Shown one piece after another: positions 1 through 11,200 of a stretch of DNA of 64,000 bases (position 1 is the stretch's first letter; each line of letters begins with the position of its first letter). The stretch comes from Acanthochlamys bracteata (lineage: Eukaryota; Streptophyta; Magnoliopsida; Pandanales; Velloziaceae). The DNA is taken from contig CM034127.1 of NCBI GenBank assembly GCA_019914995.1, positions 13,366,269 through 13,430,268 of the forward strand, given 5' to 3'. The translations under genes and the position numbers were made by a program. The notes under the pieces are model-generated. The model had not been told where the DNA came from, made no database searches, and saw nothing but the letters and a program-made list of their open reading frames with translations.

Positions 1-545
1 TCAAGAAAAAGAAACGGATACTAAGGAGCCGTTTTTATGTGCTTTTCTTTTAAAATAAATTTTTTTTAAATAAAAAATTATTTTAAAAACAAATTTTAAT
101 TTTTAAACTTTTTATAATTATAAAAAATTTATTGAAAAATATGAAGTACTTTTGTAATAAAAAACACCATCAGCTGTCGCGCATTTTGCATAGCTTTTTA
201 AAAACTACTTTTTAAATTTTTTTTTATATTATATTTTTAATATATATTTTATAAATATTTAAAAATTTTATTTAAAAATTTAGAAAAATTAAAAAACTTT
301 ACGTAACAAAATTATTTTATTACATATTTTTTAAAAATAAAAAAATAAAAATATTTTCTATTCTAAAAAATTTTATTTCATAATCAATTCAAAACGTCAT
401 TGCAACATTCATCCGGTCTCTGTTTTTTCCACCATGAATAACATATTGTTGTTTGGAGAATTGGTCGATGAAGATGGAGAAAAAAGCCCCCAAAAAATAA
501 GGGAGACAACCATGTGAAGTTTTGAGTTGTTGTTGTTGCTGAAGA
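1..545. repeat. AT-rich MITE-like sequence upstream of ADF copy A
   Basis: Bases about 20-395 are a low-complexity, A/T-run-filled block with a GC-containing motif at each end. The left edge reads GGAGCCGTTTTTATG and the right edge, read on the other strand, reads GACGTTTTGAATTG. Both are followed inward by a TAAAATAAA-type tract. The same layout recurs at 51.9-56.3 kb, so this is probably one member of a local MITE-like family. Bases 400-545 look like the proximal promoter of ADF copy A. I see no gene here. Confidence 0.45.
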
Positions 546-808
546 TGTGATTAAATGTTCGAAGAGTGTTTGGACGTGGGAACGAGCAAGCGTTTTGTGG
601 AAGGCATGTAGTCTCTTCTCCCGCTATTTCCTCCCTCCCTCTCCATTCCTTCCTTCACCAGTCTCTGTCTCTCTCTCTCTATGCATTCCTTCTCCATTCC
701 ATTTTCATCAATCTAATTATTCTTTCTCATTTCTTTCTTCACCCCCTACATCTCTTATTTTGCTTTTCAACAGGGGGGGCAGTAGCTTTTCTGTTCACTA
801 AGAAGAAA

Positions 809-2256
809 ATGGTAACAATCTTCTGCTTATCTCTATCTGTATCTATATATTACAATGTTAGTTTTGGATTGCTGGCTGTATAAATTGGCTTGTTCCTGTT
901 TTATATATGATTTGAATGTATGTGGATTTGAATATTTGTTACAAGGTTAAGTTGTTAGTGTCCTTGATACCAGAAAGACATTTGATCCTTAATGCATAGC
1001 ATAAGATTATGTTTTAAGTGGAACCATATTTCTGCAGTATGCAATGGATTAATACTTCGTTGTTTTTTTTAGTCTTTTTGGCATAGTTGAGGTAGTCTCT
1101 TTTGTAATAGTGGTTGCCAAATATCTAAATTTACAGACAATGTTCGAGATCTGACATAAACATATGGTTACAGATGTGCATACATTTAGCGCGTTAATTT
1201 CAGTTCTTAAGTGAAAATGGCCATGAACCAATATATTCCATATGAGAGGTTTGATGATCATGAGTGAAAACTTAAGATGTTTGAAGAATTGTAAAGTATC
1301 ACTGTTTTATGATCACAATTATGTGCCTCTGATTTTGTTTTTGTGCTGCAAAGGCGAATTCTGCATCGGGGATGGCTGTGCATGATGACTGCAAGCTGAA
1401 GTTTCTGGAGCTGAAGGCAAAGAGAAACTTTAGGTTCATTGTGTTCAAGATCGATGAGAAGATCCAGCAGGTCACAGTGGAGCGTCTTGGCCAACCTGAT
1501 GAGAGCTACGACGATTTCACTGCTGCCTTACCACCGAACGAATGCCGCTATGCTGTCTTTGACTTTGATTTTGTCACTGATGAGAACTGCCAGAAGAGCA
1601 AGATATTCTTCATTGCTTGGTAATGTCCATCTGGTGCAACATTTTAACTGTTTTTGTATTGCTTCTTCCATATTTTGATATACTGCATCTCAGCTCCTAA
1701 GAAGAGGATCTCTAATTTTGGGTCTTTAAGGATTTGTATATTTCAACTTTAAAGATTTATATATCTCATATGATAGTTATCATTTAGTATATGTGACTTG
1801 AACTGTCTTTAAAAAGTTACTTCAATCAGTTTAGTGGTAATTTTATGAGGAAACAGAAACACGGCGAGCTCTTCATATGTTTAAAGGTGCTAATGCCATT
1901 ACAGATTCGTATTTACATGAAGATGTGTAGTTTACATTAGGATGCAATTAAGCTTTGAGCTATCAAGACAAATGTTTGTAAATTCCTACTTACCTCTCTC
2001 AGTATTTCACAAATAAACCCGCAATGTTAAAGCATATCATGCATGTATATAAATGTTTATGCTTAGTGGATATCCTTAAGATTTTGGTTTTATGATTCAT
2101 ATTAGGTCCCCAGACCCATCGAGAGTGAGAAGTAAGATGTTGTACGCCAGTTCTAAGGACAGGTTCAAGAGGGAGCTTGATGGAATCCAAGTTGAACTGC
2201 AGGCAACAGATCCAAGTGAAATGAGCATTGACATCATAAAAGGGCGAGCCTTGTAA
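809..2256 (+). CDS. ADF: Actin-depolymerizing factor (ADF/cofilin), copy A
   Basis: Spliced CDS: 809-811, 1354-1619 and 2106-2256, 420 nt, 139 aa, the usual plant ADF length. ADF binds G- and F-actin in the cytoplasm, severs filaments and speeds their turnover. The first coding exon is only the ATG, followed at once by a GT donor; this is the conserved intron position of plant ADF genes and decides the start. Visible hallmarks are Ser6 near the N-terminus (the site inactivated by phosphorylation in the family), the [11 protein letters not shown] core strand, the [11 protein letters not shown] segment, the actin-binding helix [19 protein letters not shown], and a C-terminus ending in GRAL. The KIDEK...RLGQPDE segment is most like my recollection of Arabidopsis ADF7/ADF10. 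Upstream, 640-700 is a CT-rich leader. The gene converges on ADF copy B. Confidence 0.95.
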
Positions 2257-3480
2257 ACATGATGCAGAAGATAACGAAATGAATTCTGTTGGCAACAACT
2301 ATAAAAGGCTATTGATGGCAAAGCTGATGATGATAAATAGGAAATGGACCGTCATTCTTTGATCTCCTGAAACCTTTTTTTGCTTGGTTGGTTGTGTTCG
2401 TTCTTCGTTCCTTTAGGGACAACTGCCCAGGATTTTATGCTTAACATTGTATCAGTGTGAGTAGTTGATTAAATTTTGGACATCCGCACAAGATGTTCAT
2501 TTTTGGTCAGTATACATTACGAGTCAAAGTGTACTGTATGTTGTATTTGTTCTTGTAGGAAAGTTATGTTCTATCAATGACGGTCCCAAACAAATGTGCT
2601 TTTTCTTGTAAGCTAGACTGTGTTTTTTTCATAATATATGCATCATTCTTTGATATGTGCTCGCTGAAAGTTTAAATTGAATTGTTCCCATGCTGATTCT
2701 TGATATACATCACATACACTATCCTCGTTGCAACAAAATAGCTCATGGCTTCTGAGAGTCCCTTTGTTAAAATGCTACTTTCCTATGGACTTGTGGGTTG
2801 TTGTATCGATCATTCAATCTCCAGTAACTTGTAACGTTTTCTGTCCTGGTCATTGTACATGATAGTTGCTTGTTCTGTAGGATTTATTGCATCACATTAT
2901 GATATAGTTTTGTTTGCTTTTCAGGGAAATGATGCACTTGAAGGGCGTTCCTCTACTTTCAAAACTTACCTGTCATAGACTGAGACCACACAAACTTTCA
3001 CTTGAAAAGAAAGAAGACTTTCTCAGGAGCAAAATTGAACACTGACTTATAAAGATAACAAAAGTTTCTATGATCTATTGAGCTTCCTACTAGTTCAGTA
3101 TTCTATTAAAATTTTCGAACATTTTATATTGAATGTACACAGACATATACATATATAAAGAGCTCTGGTAAATATATGGAAAGATGGATTCAGATCACTG
3201 AAAGCCAAAACTCATCACAAAACATGTTCCATAATTTCAGAGGTTTCAATCCATGTTGACGAGAACATAAGTAATATGATAATGAAATTTTAGAAGAGAC
3301 GAGTCAAAAGGGTCTAGCAAATAACGGTTTGGAGTTTTTCAATTTGTTTAATCTAGGGGGGAAAAAAATTCCAACAAGGAATTCTTCATATATTTAAGAA
3401 CTAACAACAAAAGTTGGACAAATGAAGATAAAAGAAACTCTATAGTTTCAATCAAAGAACAGTAAATCATCATGGCGGCA
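2257..3480. other. Intergenic spacer between convergent ADF genes
   Basis: About 1.2 kb holding the two 3' UTRs and terminator regions. Several short ORFs exist, but none resembles a protein family. I see no repeat or RNA gene. Confidence 0.6.
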
Positions 3481-4865
3481 TCATATGGCTCTGCTTTTCA
3501 CAATATCAATGCTCATCTCACTTGGGTCAGTTGCCTGCAGCTCCACCTGGATTCCATCAAGCTCTCTCTTGAATCTATCCTTAGAACTTGCGTACAGCAT
3601 CTTACTCCTTACCCTTGATGTATCAGGTGCCCTGCAAAATATACAAGGAAATGCAAATGTCAAGTTACTTGAGTTTTCCGAAGGTTCAATGTTGGAACTA
3701 TCACGTCCTCCTTGTTCGGAAGTTTCACAGAGCATGTTCATTGTGCATCTAAATTATCTGAGGATTCACATTATCAAAGACCATTTTCATATGCATGTCC
3801 ATATGGAAACCTTTTAATTGTTGTATGACAAGCATGCTGAGGTACAGATTGGAGAGATTGAACACTAGAGACTGCAGGGAGCAATAGATCATGATTCCTC
3901 GCCTCAAGAAAAACAGGATAAATTATATATTCCATTTGTGCAGGCATTAACCATAAATGAATATGATTTAGAGTTGTTACCAAGCAATGAAGAAAATCTT
4001 GCTTTTCTGGCAGTTCTCATCGGTGACGAAATCAAAGTCAAAGACAGCATAGCGGCACTCATCGGCAGGCAGGGATGAAGTGAAGTCTTCGTAGGTCTCA
4101 TCAGGTTGGCCAAGACGCTCCACTGTGACCTGCTGGTTCTTCTCATCTATCTTGAACACAATGAACCTGAAGTTTCTCTTTGCCTTCAGCTCCAGAAACT
4201 TCAGCTTGCATTCATCATCGACCGCCATACCAGATGCAGAATTCGCCTTTGCGAGAACCAAGAGAGAATAAATCCCAGAGTCACCATTTTGTATTGTTAT
4301 GTATGCAACAAAGATAAACTACTACTACGATTAATCTAATGTCATAGCTCAAGCTTGCTCATATTTCACCTCCTTGTAATTAAATTCTTGTACTTTTACA
4401 TACTTAAATTGATAAAAAAAAACAATCTGTTCAATTAAATTTGGCAATGCCATTTAGTGAAAAATAAAGAAAAAAAGACAAATTTCTGTTTGATCATGTA
4501 ACCTTTTCCCCATTATAAGAATCCTTTTCAATTTAATCATAACAAGAACTTTCAAATAAGTAAAGCTTTTGAATTTAATTACTTCAAAAAAGGAAAACTT
4601 TTGAATCTAACTAAGGCAGGAAATTTTCCAATTCTGTTCCCATGTTCTCTTCAGGTTCTGATGATTACAAATTAAAATCAAACAAAGATCTATCCTATTT
4701 AAAATTAGCCATATCATACAAAATGTACATAACTTGAATCAACAAGAGAAGAAACATCATAAACAAGGGGGCAAGTCTTCTCAATGCAATATCTGAATGA
4801 ACACTTATCTAACAACGGATTATTGAACAAAACAGAGAAAACCAAAGAGAGAAAATTTCTACCAT
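3481..4865 (-). CDS. ADF: Actin-depolymerizing factor (ADF/cofilin), copy B
   Basis: Spliced CDS on the - strand: 4863-4865 (ATG only), 3981-4246 and 3481-3631, with exon lengths 3, 266 and 151 nt exactly as in copy A; 139 aa. It differs from copy A by a modest number of substitutions, for example VDDE for VHDD, EKNQQ for EKIQQ, SSLPAD for AALPPN, WAPDTS for WSPDPS and a C-terminal KSRAI. Ser6, the [10 protein letters not shown] core and the long actin-binding helix are intact, so the protein should be functional. The start was chosen because the ATG is followed directly by GTAGAA, giving the same ATG|intron arrangement. The first intron is about 0.6 kb. The two genes lie tail to tail, which suggests an inverted local duplication. 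Confidence 0.94.
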
Positions 4866-5539
4866 AGTTGCTTGCAATGGTAATGCTAGCTAGCTCCAAA
4901 CTTGAAAAAGAGAGAAGAAAGAAAGAACGGAGATTGGAGATTAACCAGAGCTCTATTTTAGTTTTGTTGTTGATGATTGATAGCTGGAATATTGATGAGA
5001 GGGGGATGTAGGAGAGCAGAGAAATTCAGGGAAGGAAGAGAGGTGGAGGAATGTTTTATGGCCCGGAAAACACTTGCATGCAACCACGAATCGATCTCAA
5101 TTTTCAATATTAATGCTTTGCATGTTTTGTAAATTATAATATTTGCTTACTATTCATAGATAGACTGCAAAAACAAAACAAAGAAATTTTGTTGCTTCTT
5201 TGACCGCTTCTTCTCCGCCTTTTAATTATTTAAAGTTTCAAACACAGGATTTTAAAGAGCATTGCTATTCTTTATTGTAATAATAATTTAACGAATCATA
5301 ACTAATAATAATTTATGAGAAAGTAAACACTATCCCGTTTGAACCATAATAATAGAATGAGTAACCGGATCCTAATTCGTAGTGTTACATTTTGCCAGTG
5401 AAGTCTAAAGTTTAAGCCTTTAAGGGTCGGTTACGTTGAAAGTGCTTTAATTTAGAAGTGAATTTGGAAGAAAAAAAAATTTAAAGCGTAGATAAATAAG
5501 TTTTAATGTTAACAAAATTGCTTATATAAGCAGGCAGTT
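4866..5539. promoter_or_regulatory. Promoter and leader region of ADF copy B
   Basis: This is the upstream flank of ADF copy B, reading toward lower coordinates. The first ~170 bp upstream of the ATG are CT-rich on the - strand, like a plant 5' UTR. The remainder is AT-rich. I could not place a convincing TATA box and see no other gene. Confidence 0.4.
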
Positions 5540-7160
5540 TGTTATTAACCGATAAAATTTAACAACTTTTGGGACCTTGATGCTTCTTCAATTTCAAATG
5601 ATTCGTCCTCCGTCTGAGGAAGGTGCTTCTGAATTCGAAGCAGTATCAGGCTTTATTTTTGCCACTCTTGTTGTCTTATTCAATGCCAAAATCATCTTCC
5701 AGGTTCGAAAAATCTTCTTCGTATCTGCTCGTGGGTTCTCTTGAAGTTCTTCCGCTGACATAACAGAATAAATAACAATGAGGGAGGGTTTATAGAAGAA
5801 CAAATAAAAACACGAGTTGAACATATCTGATAAAATAGTTCAACATAAGACTCAGTAGAACAGCACAGAGCAACAGAAGGTACTCCATTTTACAGAAGTA
5901 AAAGAAGCCTGTATATAACAGGAATGGGAAGCACATAATGCAGAGTTCCTCTACTAAGAATAGGAGCTAAGGTCTCCTCTTTCACTCAAAATCTAGCAAT
6001 AAAGGCACAATGCTGGCAAGATCAAGCTAATCAACATATCAGGTTTGAGAGCAAAACAATAAATACTTGACAACTAATAGATGAACTACTAAAATGTCAT
6101 ACAAAATTTGCCATCTGAGAAAGTAAAACACCCACTGAAATATCAATTCAGGTCTACAGACTCTTTAAGTTGAATCTAGAGCATGATAATCTAACAAAAG
6201 AATGCTCAGAAAAGAATGGACACCTTAAAACACCAGTTAAATGGGTTTGTTTTTATCAAATTGAACGATACTAACATGCAAATTATGTAACAAACAAAAC
6301 CAGAACACCGGTTTATCGTCCACACAACATGAACACCATAAATCAAAATTTTATATATGTACATAGAGCAAGTTAAACTACATATTCTCAGCAGTTAACT
6401 TACATTTTGTTTCCTTTCTGAGGGCAATCCTTTGCTAAGTCGGTCACGCCATTGCTTAGTTTACAAGAGCCACCCTAGCAAACACAACCAAAATATCCAA
6501 GTTTTAGCATCTAGGATATCACTTGGATATTAAAAGATATCTTATTGCTGTAGGTAGTGCCTTATGAGAATATCTAATGGCCAATGAATTCCAAATGAAG
6601 TACACAAGCGAAAAGAATGCATGGCTATCAAAGAGAACAAAGAGAGTCTGCAACATACCTTTGGGTATATCCCATGTGATGGTGAGTTTCTAGAGCAGTT
6701 TCTGCTCTGATGGCCTTGTTCACCATAGACAAAACACTTTGCAAAATTAGTTCCTCCTGAAATTTGTCCAAAGAAGAAATCTACGAACTAAAGAAGCTCA
6801 GACAACAACCTTCAAAGATAATTTCTGTATCTGCATAAACAGTTTTTCAAAATTCTAACCTAGGAACAATTTTAAAAAAACAAAAATTCAGATTATAATG
6901 GCATACCTTGTGTTTATCCCACCCAGCTTCCATTGGGCAATGCTTAGCAAGATTTTCCACTGACTTTCAGATGAAGCAATTCTCTCCAGGCCTTAACCCA
7001 GGAGTCCTCAATGGATGCTTACTACTTCCAGAATCAATCTTCTTTTTCTTATTCTTAGAAATCTTACCATTGGATCTCAATTTTTTCTTCTCCCAAAATT
7101 CTTTCTTCTTCTTCTGCTTCTTCTTCGAAGCAGAGTTGTTGATAATTGTTGTTGTTTCGG
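5540..7160 (-). pseudogene. CCHC zinc-knuckle (ZCCHC9-like) pseudogene
   Basis: Four exon-like blocks on the - strand match a plant nucleic-acid-binding protein with serial CCHC knuckles. About 7160-6907 has a Lys-rich stretch, then KHPLRTPGLRPGENCFI, then an in-frame TGA at 6967-6969 where the knuckle's second Cys belongs. 6756-6659 reads GGTNFAKCFVYGEQGHQSRN, then HGIYPK, with Cys to Tyr. 6474-6414 reads GGSCKLSNGVTDLAKDCPQK, with Cys to Ser. About 5765-5540 is a C-terminal tail ending near QGPKVV but frameshifted. Typical splice sites survive at 6907, 6659, 6474 and 6414. The middle knuckles appear deleted. The stop, two lost zinc ligands and frameshift mark it as dead. From memory, Arabidopsis ADF10 (At5g52360) has a zinc-knuckle gene (At5g52380) close by, so this may be a relic of ancestral synteny. 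Confidence 0.72.
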
Positions 7161-8231
7161 AAACAGTTCAGGGTTTGCTTCCTTTACAATATTTCTGCAA
7201 TGGTAATTGGCGCGGGAACATATATATCGCCATTGAAGTGCTGACAATGTTCTCATGAAGAGCAAACATGGAAGACGTTATCACTGCCATAGATTTGTCC
7301 AGAAAGACATTTGCATGAATTCTTAATTACCTATGGGCACCGGGATACAATGTCTTGGAATACCAATTGCAGCAGGGGCTCTTTTCCCTTCTACTAGATT
7401 CCGTCTGCCTCCTTGGATTGCTGGCGCCGCTATGGCTGCATATGAGAGGGGTCATGGTTGAATGAGACAAGGCAACCTGGTAAATGCTATTGTAAATATG
7501 TAAATTTAAACCTTTGCAGCAAGAGAGAAGGTTTTCTTTAGCTCTGATAATGTGAATTTTTATTTGCGTGAGAGATGCCATGAAACTTTTGTTTGGTGAA
7601 GCGAAGCATGTAAGTCACATACTGTTCACTATGCTCGTAAAGTTGCAATGTTCCAGTGCTCTCGAGCATTTGTAAAATTGATTAGGTCAACATTTTGAAA
7701 CCTTTTTATTTGATTAACTGTATACGCATTAGACATACTGCAATTGTAGTTGTAGATCTCGATATCTTCCTAGCAAGACGATGATGTTTGGAGACAGATG
7801 GTTGAAAAAAAATGTTACTAATAATACAAAAAGAAAATGTTAATAGTAGTGTTGTTATTTGAATACTAACGAGGTAAAATGTTTGATTGTTACATGGCAG
7901 CTTTTTGTAGGTAAAGCAAGATGATTCTCTGCACAAGTCGCAGGAATATAAGATTGACGTTGCACAAACTACCATTGCTTGCAAATGATAAGTAGAATTG
8001 CTAAATGGCTATTTCTTCTCTAAATAAAGATACAAATAAACAATAACTAACTTCTAAGTAGAATTTTGACTTAGGCATATATGAATGTTTCCATAAAAAC
8101 CAACAAACATGATGAAAAGCATTGAAATCCTTCCAAATATCTATTATCAACTGCATAAAAATGTTTCCAATCCAAACACATGAAGAAAAACACATCATAC
8201 ATTACAAGATAAAGTTTATCGAACAAATATC
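7161..8231. other. Intergenic region without a recognised gene
   Basis: The flank of the zinc-knuckle pseudogene, followed by AT-rich DNA. Apart from the small ORF at 7333-7461, I see only short chance ORFs. Confidence 0.5.
7333..7461 (+). other. Small ORF, 42 aa, unrecognised
   Basis: ATG to TGA, 42 codons, starting MGTGIQCLGIPIAAGALFPS and ending in AAMAAYERGHG. The Ala/Gly/Pro-rich, partly hydrophobic composition is less random than the surrounding AT-rich DNA, and it could be an exon relic of a membrane or organellar protein. I recognise no family. It may equally be chance. Confidence 0.2.
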
Positions 8232-9800
8232 CTAAAGAGCCCCGATCTTCCACATATCACTGGCAATCTCGTCTCTTAATCCTTGCCATTCTATGTTCTC
8301 CGAGCGTTGCTCGCATAGCGTTGGCTTCTGGTGCTGAAATTTTGTGAAACATTCCTCATATATCCTTCAATCATTCAAAATCCTGTCATTAGGATCCATA
8401 GCTAGTATATAATTATATAATACACAACAAGCCAACACAACAATGACTTGAGCTGTAAAGGGATAACATGGATACTGGTGGCTCATTCTAAAACGACCTT
8501 TCAATAGCGCAAAAGCTCTCTCTACCATGAATCGCAACGAAAAGTGCCGATAATTAGACAACTCCTTCTCCTTCGAGTTCTCTGGATTGCATCCAACAAA
8601 TTCTTTTAAATGGTAACGACTCCTCTATATGGAGAAGGAAAACCTTGCAATGTTGGGTACCCTTTATCACCAAGATAAAATTTACCTATACTCGAGAAAG
8701 CAAAAAGAAAAAAATATTTTAACATGCCTATTCATGTCACTTAGTAATCAAGCAAAGATTAGGCAGTTATCACCTTGTGGGACATGTAATCGATGAGGTT
8801 CCCACAATGCATCTTTTAGTACACAATAGCTTTAAACATGTGTGAGGCCACATCCTTTGACAGAAGGCAGCCGGGAGTCGGGACCTGGGGCTTTATTCAG
8901 AAACTCATTCTTCAAAACTTCTTCAAACGTGACCTCTCGTCTAAGCCACGGATTGTCCTCCGCGTCCATTTTTCGTGGTTGGTCGATTCAGAATTTTTTT
9001 GAAGTAGGCCGTCGTCAAACCTGCCCATGGTGGTCTCTGCCCGCAAAAGTCGTTATCAAAAATGCTCGGTGATGGAAAGCCTTCATCTAGCCCGGGGCGT
9101 GCGTCGGCCCACAGGGAAAAATCAGTCAATAGCCTGTCCTTCACAACCAGATAATATATATGGACACAACCAGATAATATATATGTGAACCTCATATCAG
9201 GAGTGCAACACCCTAAGACATTTTGGGTTATGCCTTTCGGGCCTAGACAGCGTGCTGTCAATGTAGAAGGGACCTTTGCAGCTATATGTGTAACATCAAT
9301 TAAGCCTATACAATCCTACAGAATGTTTTGAAAAACATTGATAAGCTAAGTATATCATGCAAACATGAAAGCAAAACTAGTAGGAAAACATATAGACTAT
9401 ACCTTAAAATATGGATGCCAATTAGGATTCATGTGGATGTATGGTTGTGTTCATATGGTGCGTTTTGAGTTATATACGCGTGAACTTACATATTGCCGCA
9501 AGCACTTGTCGGAAGTAGCTCCAGCATGAACTTACAAAGTCGATCCGCGTCGCGCTATTGGTTCGGCTATGTCCAACAATTCGCAAAAAATACGCAAGCT
9601 GCTCTTCCACTGTGACATGTATTAAGTCCTTCAGTGAATGATTATCACACATCATTTGAGCAAGGTTCAGAAAAAATGTGCATCCATTCTAAGATGTGCA
9701 ATACACTTGTCTGCTCCTTCTGTCAGTATCTCAATATGTACTGTCCTATACAAACGTCTAAGTAAGGACAGCTCTCAAGGAACCCTTGAATGTATTGCTG
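8232..9800 (-). mobile_element. PIF/Harbinger transposase relic (interrupted)
   Basis: Fragments read on the - strand follow the order of a plant PIF/Harbinger (DDE_Tnp_4) transposase. About 9760-9470 has an LRMDAHFF-like start and VTVEEQLAYFLRIVGHS. About 9330-9130 has GLIDVTHIAAKVP (first catalytic Asp region), TQNVLGCCTPDMRFTYIL and ILSGCEG. About 8800-8620 has VLKDALWEPHRLHVPQ, an intron-like gap, then GKFYLGDKGYP (second Asp) and GFPSPYRG. 8561-8367 has MVERAFALLKGRFRM and ACCVLYNYI (catalytic Glu region). 8290-8232 has EWQGLRDEIASDMW and a stop. Frameshifts near 8,610, stops and a nested insertion make it inactive. I did not find clear terminal inverted repeats, so the element ends are unknown. 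Confidence 0.8.
8850..9130 (-). mobile_element. Probable LINE reverse-transcriptase fragment nested in the transposase
   Basis: This block is visibly richer in G+C than its surroundings and splits the Harbinger transposase between ILSGCEG and VLKDALWEP. Read on the - strand it contains GQRPPWAGL and then, in another frame, DNPWLRREVTFEEVLKNEF followed by KAPGPD. A WLxRxFTxEEV...KAPGPDG arrangement is the start of the reverse-transcriptase domain in plant L1-type LINEs. The element is tiny and frameshifted. An adjacent 18-bp motif, ATATATTATCTGGTTGTG on the - strand, occurs twice near 9,140-9,190. The family call rests on a short motif. Confidence 0.5.
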
Positions 9801-10887
9801 TTAATTCGTGCATGATTGCGACTATGACACACACAACATATGCAGCACCGCTAGACGAGCTCCAAACGCTGATCCATCTACTTTTGGAAATCCTTATACT
9901 AGTAACAACAACATCCAAGCATTATCAATGAATTTTATCAAGCCCTACCCGAAATGAGTCTGCTAATGATTAAAGGCCCTCAAAATAATTTCTGACAATG
10001 CCAACTTTATAAGATAAAGCAAAGTAATTGGAAAAAGAAAAAAAAAAGACTCTTCATTCTTTAAGGTTCATAACAGAAACCTGAATTAAGTGTATAATTT
10101 AAGCGAAAATAAAAAGAAGAGACATTATTATAATGAAAATACCACATGATTTATATGAGGCAATCTGAAAAAAGAACTAACTCCACAAGATTGTCATACA
10201 TGTATGGCGAGATCTTTGAGTCTTCTTTTGGCCTGTGTACTTAAGTAGAGAATACAAGAAGAGAAGTCTCCTTTCAAATTTACTGAGACAAGGGGACAGA
10301 GTCCATAGCTTAACGCATGAGCACAACAACAAATTGATCAACCTCAACTGCGGTTGTTAATTTTGAAACTCACTCTTCCAAGCCAATATTATGTGCAAAC
10401 ACTTGAAATCTAGGTATAACTTCTAAACCAGTCAATATGCGCAATTAATATTTTGAAGCATCCTTTCGTATTACAGAGTATATAAAACTTTTTGGAATAT
10501 TGATATATTGTAGATAGTTCCAAAATTAATTGAAATAGTTATGTTTGTGACTCCAAATATGTGGTTCTCATTTTGCATATCTGAACATGAAGCAAGATAT
10601 CAACCCAACAGGCAAGTATGACGAACTTTGTGAAAAGAAAGCTAGACAAACTATTTTAAGGATTTCTCCAACTACAACCTTCTAATTTCAGGCACACAGT
10701 ATGCTGTGTTCAAACCACAGTTAACCAGGCGTATATAAGCATCATTTAAACATCCAAAGTCTAATACCAACACATCGATAAGCATGCATCACAAACTCCA
10801 AACAAAAACATTACAGAAAAGAAATCCGAAACACAAGAATCAAACATTGACTTAAACATAGAATAGAAAGAGATAGAATAAGGAAAC
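9801..10887. other. Intergenic DNA between the transposase relic and the CDC25-like pseudogene
   Basis: About 1.1 kb of AT-rich sequence with no convincing coding signal. The third exon expected for the CDC25-like gene should lie in this direction. I found only a weak KEDSKI match near 10,230 and do not call it. Confidence 0.4.
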
Positions 10888-11200
10888 CTTGCTGAGAGCA
10901 CTGTGGAAGACAACGGTGTCCTTGCATTGAACGGCTTTGAGCAGCTACGGCATGCGATCAGAGAACTTGTCGCTAGCGTAGTGGTGGGACTCAGCTATGT
11001 GTGCCTCGGTGCTCCGTTTTTCGTCCCTGAAATTAAACAGAATGAAACCAATCGCAACCCATTTAACATCATTGTTATAGAATTAACGAGATGATCGAAT
11101 ATAAATAGATTTCTTGCCTGACATCAACGATGGCAATTTTTAGGGTTTCTAGTGAGGGGGAGGAGCTCAGCGATGAGATGTAGATGAGAATTGCCAAACC
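10888..11200 (-). pseudogene. CDC25/ACR2-like arsenate reductase (rhodanese fold) pseudogene
   Basis: Two exon remnants on the - strand. About 11200-11118 encodes AELLPLTRNPK and, one base out of frame, IAIVDVR; the shift falls in a run of five A (plus-strand T at 11137-11141). 11026-10888 encodes DEKRSTEAHIAESHHYASDK and then VQCKDTVVFHSALSK. This matches the small plant CDC25/arsenate reductase family (VVDVRDEE...GHIAGSLHYAS...DTLVFHCALSQVRGP). An in-frame TAG lies at 10945-10947, and the catalytic Cys of the HC(X)5R loop is replaced by Ser (FHSALS). The exon 1 donor is GC (CAG|GCAAG). The exon with the rest of the active-site loop and the C-terminus was not found. Frameshift, stop and lost nucleophile make it a pseudogene. 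Confidence 0.7.

Noticed and set aside
640..700. CT-rich tract before ADF copy A
   Set aside because: Ordinary pyrimidine-rich plant leader; not a distinct element.
1258..1494. Antisense ORF over ADF exon 2 (and its counterpart at 4106-4339)
   Set aside because: A shadow of the conserved ADF coding exon. The same antisense frame opens in both copies because the exon sequences are similar.
10190..10260. Possible third exon of the CDC25-like pseudogene (KEDSKI)
   Set aside because: The match is only about six residues and the following residues do not fit the family.
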